From NCBI GenBank assembly GCA_030620095.1, contig JAUTXW010002103.1:620001-684000 (forward strand): a stretch of DNA of 64,000 nucleotides. Direction: 5' to 3'. Source of the DNA: Kuschelorhynchus macadamiae (lineage: Eukaryota > Arthropoda > Insecta > Coleoptera > Curculionidae). The notes below the pieces were generated by a model. The model was not told where the DNA came from. It saw only the letters and a list, made by a program, of their open reading frames with translations, and searched no databases. Numbering within the stretch: the stretch's first letter is position 1; every line of letters starts with the position of its first letter. The translations under genes were made by a program, and so were the position numbers. Shown one piece after another: positions 56,384-64,000 of this stretch.

Positions 56384-56472
56384 GTGGCGCCCATTTTAAT
56401 TTCGAAAGGTTTGCCCGAGAACCTGCAACCTACAGCTCTCCGAAAAGATAACTGGCTGCCGTTCGCATGTAT
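56384..56472 (+). other. exon-like GC-richer segment flanked by splice-like sites
   Basis: Preceded by CAGTCAATTAG (acceptor-like) and ending TGTATTG followed by GTAAGT at about 56474 (donor-like). One frame is open throughout: APILISKGLPENLQPTALRK then DNWLPFACIG. I do not recognise the peptide, and it is not phosphoglucomutase. It could be an untranslated or coding exon of an unknown gene, or chance. Confidence 0.25.
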
Positions 56473-56498
56473 TGGTAAGTTCATAGGGACTTTACACC

Positions 56499-56501
<3 letters not shown>

Positions 56502-56565
<64 letters not shown>

Positions 56566-56566
56566 A
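56502..56566. repeat. (TA)n(TG)n microsatellite
   Basis: About 48 bp of TA followed by about 16 bp of TG. Confidence 0.95.
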
Positions 56567-57124
56567 TTATAATCGAAGAAGCTTATTCAAATCTGTTAAG
56601 AAATGCCGGAACGACTGACATTAAAATGTGATGTGAAAAAACCGTTTGCCGTTTTTTTAACGGAATTTGAGAATCAAGGGTTTAGATTAAAGTATGAATT
56701 TATTACTTATATTAAATCCAGCTTTGGTTAAATTATGTAGTTGTTGCTCCTATATTCATGAATTCTTCAAATTATATTTCGTGGCATAGCATTGTTTCAA
56801 ACCGTGTATAAAATAAATATATTATTCTTATCTTTAAAATTATACTAAATACACGACAAACCCAACTTTATTATCCAAAATAGCTGTTAATCCTGGCTGT
56901 CGTAACACCGATAACCGCAGTTGTGGTTAATAAAATTATGTTATTACGCCCGTGACATGTTTTATTGATTAATTTAGCTCCTAGAAGTGCGGTTTCCTTA
57001 ATGCATAGTAATTTTAAAGCTGTTTCCCTTTAATTATTAAAATGTCTAAATATGGGTTATCTTTCCTAGAAAGAAAAAAAAACCTGTAATATAAAATACA
57101 ATAGATTGACAAATTAAAAACCCC
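56567..57124. other. no gene recognised
   Basis: AT-rich sequence without a protein-like frame. Confidence 0.45.
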
Positions 57125-57412
57125 AGGTAATGAAGGAATTATCCTCCATCAGAGCTGGGAAAAAAGCGTATCTTAATTATAAATTTCAAAATTCTACTCC
57201 TAAGGAACAATGGGCTGAACTTTAAAAATTAAATATTTTAAATAGAAAAAATAAGAGCATATCCAAAAATCTTCGAAATATAAGTTAAATTAACTCTTAC
57301 TTTTCCCAAATTTCAAAAAACAACGGAATTCCTAAACAACAGCTACTATATTATTACAATTATAATTCACTGTTTGATAAAATTTTTACATTTAATAACG
57401 TCCCGGAAGAGC
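57125..57412 (+). pseudogene. LINE connector fragment (between endonuclease and RT)
   Basis: With one stop and one frameshift allowed, reads IRAGKKAYLNYKFQNSTPKE, QWAEL, LNILNRKNKSISKNLRN, INSYFSQI and LLYYYNYNSLFDKIFTFNNV. This parallels the connector of LINE B (KKAYLRTKFNNNLSSKETWT, ELRKLNVIKNKQKCIPPYLS, INNYFTSS). The fragment contains no catalytic motif and stops where the hAT element begins. Confidence 0.6.
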
Positions 57413-57436
57413 TGGTATCTAGAATTGTGCTCAATT

Positions 57437-59290
57437 CAAGGGCGTGCGGTGAAATTTTAAGAAAGGGAAGCAATTTTTTGAAACTTACCGATTTGTAATG
57501 TAATTCGACTCTGATCATTTTTTGCAAATTCGTCAATGACGTCATCATAAAAACGTCGAAGCTCCGACATATTTTGGAGAAGTTTGTTTTCAATGGACAA
57601 CAGCGATGTATGCGAAAGTCTCTCCTGCCCCGTTGAATTTCTCACGGAATTTTGTATACGTTTAAGGGTTGAAAAATTGCGTTCTACTGATGAACTTGTT
57701 GCAGGTATTGTCAATATTACTTCACACAATTTCGACACTTCGGTATAGGCATCCTCCAGCTCCTTGTCTTTTAAAAATTGCATTAGTTCCTTAGCGTTAT
57801 TTTTTGCGCTAATGTCATCAGTTTCGTAAATCACTTTTAGTTCAGATCGCAGTAACACTCGGTCGAAGAACCGGCCATAATGAAGAAGAAGAGACTTAAA
57901 CGCATCAAAATTGCAGAGGAATTTAAAATCATTTAAACCGTTAAATCTATAGTTTTTTTGTTGCTGAATTTGATCGATTATTTCATGAAAGAGGCGTCTG
58001 TATGATGTTTGAACATCTCCGACCTCGTCTGTTCGAAGGCTTGTGGCTCTACATTTAACGTCATCGTTTTCTCCCAAAATAGGTCAAAGTTATCTCTTTT
58101 TTTGGCTTAACATGGACTTAAAATCATCGACTTTTTTTAGGCAAAAAGCAATATCATTTGTTTTAGTTTGTTTTAGTTTGTAATATATTAAAAACATTGT
58201 CCGAGAATGGAAATATTTCTGAAAATATGTTCAACAAATCATTAAAATTAAAATCTCGTTTCAAACAGTCCAAAAACCCCCTCGAACTATTTATTGCTTC
58301 TGAGTCCCACGTTTCATTATTTTCTATTATATTCTCAAATAGTTCAATCAGTGATTCACGATTTTCAGATACTGCTAACACAAGTCTTCCATTATAGTTC
58401 CACCTAGTAGGAGCTACTTTGGGCAATCGTTTGTGGACAATGGAGTCCAAAGCTTGTGTACGTTTCGTTGACTTGAAAAAAAAAAAGCAGCCATGCCACT
58501 TAAAGTAACGAAAAATACTTTACACTCTTACACACTTTAATGTGTTTGATGGACTGGGATAAAACTAAATTTAATTTATGAGCAAAACAATGGACAAACA
58601 CAGCACTTGGGAAAGTTTCTCGAACTTTAGCTTGCAGACCCAGTAATTGTCGTGGCATCACTGCAGCTCCATCATAGCTTTGAGCAACTGATTTTTTCTC
58701 TCCATTAATTTCTTTAGTAACTATTTTTAAATTCTTAAAACCTAAACCTAAAAATCGCTCTTGAAAACTTCCGTCTGTTTTAACGTAGCGTATTACTATA
58801 GATAATTGGCTAAAGTTAGTGATATTAGTTGTTTCGTCCAGAACAATAGCAATGAACCGCGCCTCGCCAATCTCGTGCTTAATTCTTTTTAGAATAATGG
58901 TTGCAACAGCGGAAATTAAATCATTCTGGATTCGATTCGACGTTCCGCGAAAAATGCTAGACTGCTTAGCCATTAAACTAAGTAAATCTTGAAAATTTCC
59001 TCTATTTGAAGAAACCCTTGTTTCGTCATGACCTCGAAATCCCAATTCGTGCTGTCCGAGAAAACAAATAACATCGATAAGTCTTCTTAATATTTGCCTA
59101 TTTTTCGTCGGTTACGTAAGTTAACAAGCAAGGAATATATAGCGTGTAACAAAAGTAAGGAAATAGCGAAATGCGAAATATCTGAGTTTATTAAATATTT
59201 AAACGTATTAAATTATGCCGGACCACCCTCTTTTAAAATTTGCGTAAAATTCTCAATACTTTTTATGAAAGTCAACATTTTTTTGTGAGA
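57437..59290 (-). pseudogene. hAT transposase of the TTF-finger/ZMYM-like type, decayed
   Basis: Minus-strand order: RQILRRLIDVICFLGQHELG then FRGHDETR (about 59090-59025), IAIVLDETTNITNFSQLSIV (first catalytic Asp, about 58800-58850), AQSYDGAAVMPRQLLGLQAK (second Asp, about 58625-58685) and VFVHCFAHKLNLVLSQSIKH. After frameshifts at the A run near 58480 and near 58120, KVAPTRWNYNGRLVLAV follows, then the C-terminal dimerisation block TSSSVERNFSTLKRIQNSVR and HTSLLSIENK (about 57600-57710). CAAGGGCGTGCGG at 57437-57449 looks like the terminal repeat on this side; its partner was not found. The N-terminal zinc finger is unrecognisable. Confidence 0.85.
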
Positions 59291-59405
59291 ATTATAGTCT
59301 AATATCCGTAATTTAATGTATTACCTTTTATTAAAATACTTGCACACAAAAGGTTACCTTATATGTTTGACCATGCCAGTTTTGTTGATGTACAAAAATA
59401 GATCG

Positions 59406-60338
59406 TTTAACTGAAACCCAAAGACTTGAAATTTTAATTGTACTGTGTTATGGGGATATCCTGTGAAACCTGCAAGGTGTTTGTAACATTTTTAATGACA
59501 AATATCCTAACAGAAATCCTATAACTAAATCTATTGAATGTTCTGGTAGACCTAAAAGCGCAACAGATGGTGATAAGACTCTGAATGTTTTAATCAGTTT
59601 AGAAGACAATCCCCACCTTTCTACCAGAACATTGGGAAGAGAAAATGACATCTCTCACATGTCTGTAGACCGACTTCTAATAAATAAATCATTTAAATGC
59701 AAGAACTCTCTCAGGATGATCACGTTAGACGCTTGGAATTTTGTGAAATCGTGATGGAACGTTGCAATACCAATCTAAATTTTGTCAATAAAATTATTTT
59801 TTCTGACGAAGCAACTTTTTTTTTAATGGAAAAGTTAACAGGTATAACTATCGATATTGGACCAGGGAAAATCCACATTGGATACGTAAAAATCATACCC
59901 AATTTCCCCAAAAGATAAACGTTTGGTGTGGTCTAAAGGGTGCAAAAATATCGGTCCCTTTTTCATGGAAGACACATTAACTGGAGAAAGATATTTGAAT
60001 CTTTTAAGGACCGAAATTGTTCTAGCTAGTGCAAAACTATTTTCGAATAACCATAAGTTCCCTACTTTACCTGCTGTAGTAAGTATTTAAACTTGATTTT
60101 TTTAGGTAATGGTGCACCAATTGATGAAATATAGTTTCAGCAGGATGGTGCTCCATCGCATTTTGCTCGAAATGTTCGGGAATTTTTTTTTGGATGTTAG
60201 GGGTACAATAAAGTGGCCGTCTCGGTCTCCGGACTTGACGCCCCTCGACTACTTTTTGTGGAGACACCTTAAAAAATGTGGTGTATAAAACTAAGCTCAA
60301 TAACCTCGAGGATTTAAAGAAGCGAATAGAAATCGAAT
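59406..60338 (+). pseudogene. mariner-like transposase, 5' part, split by LINE B
   Basis: The plus strand reads TETQRLEILIVLCYGDIL, NLQGVCNIFNDKYPNRNPIT and GRPKSATDGDKTLNVLISLE (paired helix-turn-helix region, 59415-59600). The catalytic region is FVNKIIFSDEATFFL (first Asp, about 59785-59825), a degenerate QQDGAPSHFARNV-like stretch (about 60130-60180) and IKWPSRSPDLTPLDYFLWRH (about 60205-60265). It is interrupted at about 60338 within the C-terminal EDLKKRIEIE helix and resumes at 63538. Several frameshifts and a stop near the start show it was decayed, or decayed after the insertion. The same general type as the fragment at 9590-9990. Confidence 0.8.
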
Positions 60339-60737
60339 ATAATAATAATAATAATAAACAAAATTTATTACTTTTCATTTACAAACAACATACCTGTACA
60401 AAAAATTAACTATGTTAAATACATGTATAAAAAATACATAATAGCAAATGAAAAATAAAAGGCCATGTCATTGCAGTTTCCTGGTAGACAACCAGGCACT
60501 GTTTAGGCCTTGCATTGTTGGAAAAAAAATAGTTATAAGCACCTCAGTGTCAGCAAAAAAAAAATAAACATAATGTATTGTCAGGTCTGTAGTATCTTTA
60601 ATAAATGCTAAAAATACAAGCTAGATAGAAGAAAGGAAAGGAAAAGGATTGGGGAAAGGGTATATACCAATGTAAATTAAGTGCATGAAAAAAAAAATAT
60701 ATAAAAAAAATGTTGAGGATTATTCAGAGGTAATTGC

Positions 60738-62749
60738 TTACTGGCGAGAGAACAGGAATTGTTTTATTTGTTTTTGAAAGGCAGAAGAGGATTTATCAAA
60801 TGACGCAATGCCCAAAGAATTTAAATTGGAAGAGAGGTTATATGAAAAACTTCTTTTGAAAAGTTCTTTTCTATTTCTATTCTTTCTTCTTTCAGTCAGC
60901 TGATGTAGGTCTCTAAGATTACGACGATGATCATTCATCCTGAAACGTACTTTGTCGTATAAATACTGTGGAGATTTAAATTTTATTATTTTATAACTAA
61001 GAGTAATGGTGTGTAGCTTCCTGCGGTCAAACATATTGAGCCACCCAATATCTTTGAGCTTATGTGATATGTGATTTCTACGGCGAATTCCAAAGATAAG
61101 GCGAAGACAAGCATTTTGGACTTTTTGAACTCTGCGAGAATACACTTGATCCAAGCAAGGGCCATATACGGTGTCACAGTGGTTAAAATTGGACAGGAAC
61201 AGGGAGTCGCATAGAACTTTTTTTAATTCTTGACTTAGAAATTGTCTTTGATTATAAATAAGTTTAAGAGCGCTATAAGCTTTTTTTAGTTTGCCGGTTA
61301 CATGCTCATGAAACCGAAGAGCGAAGTCGATAACAAGGCCTAATGATTTTGAAGTATTAGTGACGGGAATAGTAATGTTATTCACTTGTATATTAAGTTC
61401 TCTGCTTACTCTCAATCTAAGGTTTTTGTCCCCTCCGAAAATAGTAATTGACGATTTTATCGGATTAATTTTCAAGTGATGATCCATGGAGGTTTGAATT
61501 ATATCTTGTAGATCTGAATTTATATTTCTGTTAGCAGCTTCTATATTGTTTAGGTGAAAATGATAATAAAGTTGCGTGTCGTCGGCATATAAATGATAGT
61601 GGCAAAATTAAAAAAAAAATCCTTGAATCGACTTGTGTATATAGTATACAATAATGGCCCTAATATACTTCCTTGAGGAACACCTACTGATAAGAATGCA
61701 GTGTTGGATTTTAAGTTATCCAAAACAATTTGCTGCAGGCGAGCATCCAAATACGATTTAAAAAATTCTAAAGAATTACCGGAAAAGCCTATATAATATA
61801 AAATTGCCAAAAGAATTTGATGATTAATTAAGTCAAATGCCTTCGTGTAATCTAGTAAAATAAGTGCACTAAATTGACTAGCATCCCAAGCTCGGAATAT
61901 GTCATCCGTGACGTCTGCCATCTCTGTGGCACAGCTATGCATTTTACGAAAACCTGACTGTTTTAGTGGCAATAATTTATTTTCATCTAAAAACAGGCGA
62001 ACTTGTTTATCTACAATTTTTTCAAGAACCTTGGAAAGGGTCGGAAGGATGCTTATTGAACGCAAGTCTTTAAATTCTTTAGGTTGGGGTATTTTAGGTA
62101 AGGGCGTGACAAAAGCGTGCTTCCACATTTTCGGAAAAAATGATTTTTTTAAACATTCATTTATTATATGTAGTAAAAAAGGAATTAAAAATGGGCAGCA
62201 AAATTGTATTAATGTAATATTGAGCCCGTCACATCCGTATGCCTTGCTTTTAATGGAAAGAATAGTTCTCATCAATTCGTCTTCAGTTACTTCTTTTAGA
62301 CTAAAAAGATTGGGAAAGTTGTTTTTTAAGTTACTATTATAGTAATTCAGTAAATTTTGACTTGGCTGTTGAGGATTAGTACATGATGATGTAAAATAAT
62401 TGTTAATTTCGTCAACGTTAGATAAATATGGCGGAATACACTTTTGTTTGTTTTTTATAACATTCAATTTTCTTAATTCAGTCCATGTTTCCTTACTAGA
62501 TAGGTTATTATTGAACTTAGTCCTCAGATAAGCCTTTTTTTCATTACGAATAGCCGCGGTTGTAAAATTGCGTAACTGTTTATAGTATGCATAATGCTCT
62601 GGGCTTTTTGTAGTTTTATATTTATGTAATACTTTGTTTCGTAATTTCTGGAGAAGCCTTATGTTTTCAGTTATCCAGGGGCCGTATTTGTAATTACGAT
62701 TTCGTTTAAATGTCTGTTTAGGAGCATGTTTATCAAAAAGTTGTAGCAA
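60738..62749 (-). pseudogene. LINE B reverse transcriptase
   Basis: Continues the endonuclease frame after a single stop. A connector (LFDKHAPKQTFKRNRNYKYG, WITENIRLLQKLRNKVLHKY) is followed by SIKSKAYGCDGLNITLIQFC and WKHAFVTPLPKIPQPKEFKD. ILPTLSKVLEKIVDKQV, LKQSGFRKMHSCATEM, ALILLDYTKAFDLINHQILL (motif A) and LSVGVPQGSILGPLLYTIYT (motif B) come next. Motif C reads LYADDTQLYYHF in the next frame after the A-run frameshift near 61610. The thumb (VTNTSKSLGLVIDFALRFHE, LSNFNHCDTVYGPCL) runs to the stop at 60738. All polymerase motifs are present; only the frameshift and the upstream stop break it. Confidence 0.92.
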
Positions 62750-62800
62750 ATTATTATTAAAGAATGTTACTTTGTCGTTTATGTCAGCAATCTCAAAAAT

Positions 62801-63537
62801 TTAGCCCCAAGGCAACGCTTCAAGATCATGTAGAAAGTTATTATTGTTAATTTTACTAATTGAGCGAAAAGAAAAAAGTACTGGACCGTGCTCTGCGATA
62901 TGAAATCTAAATTTCAGGTAAACTGGAAAATGGTCAGAGACATGAATATCATGTACCCCAGCGTCCTCAATAAACTCAATATTTGTAAAAACAAGGTCAA
63001 TTAAGCTCACCGAAGTAGAGGTTATATGAGTAGGTTCATTTATTTTCTGTGTTAGCCCAAAAGTATCCATGATTGATTCTAACCGTTGGGTGTTAGGTGA
63101 AGGTTTTAGAAAATTAATGTTAAAGTCACCGGTGCAAATAATATTTTCAGATACAGTGTAAAGATTGGCTAGAATGTCTTCTAAGTGCGAAAAAAAGTTG
63201 TCCAGATTGGAATTTGGCGGTCTATAGATATTTCCTATAATAACGTGCTCATTGCGTGACTCAACCTTGATCCAGATGTACTCAATAAAATCAAGTGTTA
63301 CTGACAATAAAATTTTGAACTTAATATTTAACTTTATGTAGAAAGCCACACCCCCACCACGTCTTGCCACCCGATCACACCTGGCTAAATTATAATTATT
63401 AAGTTGTATATAAGCATTATTTATTCCTGAGTGTAACCAAATTTCTGTTACTCCTATAATGTCTGAGTTGACATTGAAAGCATAATCTTTAAAATTTGTA
63501 AAATAAAATGTAGATGAATCGAGGAGCTGGCGTTCCT
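62801..63537 (-). pseudogene. LINE B endonuclease domain, N-terminally truncated
   Basis: Reads NSDIIGVTEIWLHSGI (metal-binding Glu, about 63435-63475), CDRVARRGGGVAFYIKLNIK, HVIIGNIYRPPNSNLDNFFS, IICTGDFNINFLKPSP (catalytic Asp/Asn, about 63105-63150), SVSLIDLVFTNI and DIHVSDHFPVYLKFRF (catalytic Asp-His, about 62910-62950). The frame ends at TAA 62801-62803, eighteen codons before the LFDKHAP connector in the same frame, so one nonsense change separates it from the reverse transcriptase. The first strand of the fold is lost with the 5' truncation. Confidence 0.9.
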
Positions 63538-63690
63538 TTTAATGTATTAAATATTTTCCCACAGTCTTTTGCTTACTGTCAAGAAGTAAATGGACAACAT
63601 TTTAAACACAAAAACGGTAAACTTGGCAGCAATGCGGAACTCGCTATTGGATCGGTATAATTTCTAATTAATGTAAGGACGTAGCCGATG
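63538..63690 (+). pseudogene. mariner-like transposase, 3' end after LINE B
   Basis: Picks up the frame lost at 60338: NVLNIFPQSFAYCQEVNGQH then FKHKNGKLGS, matching the usual C-terminus of this type (...V...F..RL..C...NG.HFE). Together with 59406-60338 it reconstructs the order of one transposase gene around the LINE. Confidence 0.7.
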
Positions 63691-64000
63691 CACGTATCGG
63701 ACAAGTGGCCCTTCTGAAACGTACACTACAGAATGCTAAACATTCCAAATGGTACGAATTCGCAAATAACGTCAAAAAAGTACCAAGTCAAATAACCCTA
63801 GGAAAAGCAGGTAAATAAAAAAGGATATATAATGATAAAACGATTTCAGGTCCAAATGTAACATAATACATAAAAATCACAAAATTACACAGAATCTACG
63901 TGAACAAGTACAGATAGAAAACATCACAAAACCAATCCGCTTAACTGCCTTTATAGCTACAGAGTGCTGAGCTTAAAATTGTTATACTCCGGGAAGTGAC
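63691..64000. other. no gene recognised
   Basis: AT-rich end of the window; the mariner-like element's terminal repeat may lie here but was not identified. Confidence 0.4.

Larger units (their letters stand above)
60339..63537 (-). mobile_element. LINE B (endonuclease plus RT), inserted in a mariner-like transposase gene
   Basis: A minus-strand non-LTR element of 3.2 kb. The 3' end is a (TTA)n tail (seen as AATAATAATAATAATAA at 60339). The 5' end lies inside the first strands of the endonuclease domain, so it is 5'-truncated as usual for target-primed insertion. The coding region is nearly intact: one in-frame stop at 62801-62803 and one frameshift at the A run near 61610, so it is probably young. 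ORF1 is absent. Confidence 0.9.

Noticed and set aside
59448..59651. Minus-strand 67-codon frame
   Set aside because: Shadow of the mariner-like transposase N-terminal region on the plus strand.
61899..62342. 147-codon plus-strand frame
   Set aside because: Antisense shadow of the LINE B reverse transcriptase.

Overview
The window looks like a repeat-dense, AT-rich stretch of an animal nuclear genome, most likely an insect. The one host gene I can name is a protein-coding first exon of phosphoglucomutase (28169-28420, + strand) ending in a consensus splice donor. Almost everything else is mobile DNA of types usual in arthropods: Tc1/mariner relatives, hAT, piggyBac, Helitron, a Penelope-like element, several LINEs, foldback repeats, MITEs and (TA)n tracts. 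I found no RNA gene I could defend, no CRISPR array and no bacterial-type operon.

Layout. 1-6.3 kb: a 750-bp foldback element, a decayed transposase on the minus strand and a block of a GGCGG-rich repeat. 6.68-8.50 kb: a complete DNA transposon with 33-bp perfect terminal inverted repeats, TA target duplication and an intact 449-codon transposase whose catalytic spacing is DD82E (the Sailor group of the IS630-Tc1-mariner assemblage). 9.6-27 kb: transposase and LINE fragments, a 216-bp hAT-type MITE with an 8-bp target duplication, and a CpG-rich promoter-like patch at 16.04-16.26 kb. 27.5-28.4 kb: a Helitron 3' end lying 126 bp before the Pgm start codon, then the Pgm exon. 28.6-32.5 kb: a LINE ORF1-like remnant and a 1.8-kb GGCGG repeat block. 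32.5-37.7 kb: a foldback element whose arms are arrays of a near-palindromic 30-bp satellite; one arm is interrupted by a 3.25-kb LINE.

40.5-51.9 kb is a pile of nested elements: a Penelope-like fragment next to a Tc1 element, a 1.9-kb non-autonomous hAT with GAGACC arrays and a perfect 8-bp target duplication, a LINE fragment, a hairpin and hammerhead-like motif, a hAT deletion derivative encoding BED plus dimerisation remnants, a decayed piggyBac, and a head-to-head junction of the GGCGG repeat. 52.76-54.96 kb is a second Sailor copy, about 99 percent identical in its coding region to the first. It carries one nonsense codon and, in its 3' part, a 184-bp antisense copy of its own transposase sequence. 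57.1-63.7 kb: a LINE fragment, a decayed hAT transposase, and a mariner-like transposase gene split by a nearly intact 3.2-kb LINE.

If the next Pgm exon lies beyond the window, the rest of the window after 28.4 kb is an intron of more than 35 kb filled by transposons; this is inferred, since no second Pgm exon was spotted. The most interesting items are the intact DD82E transposon with its near-identical sibling, the self-antisense segment in that sibling, the palindromic-satellite foldback element, and the GGCGG-rich dispersed repeat, which resembles a dense array of YY1/Pho-type motifs.
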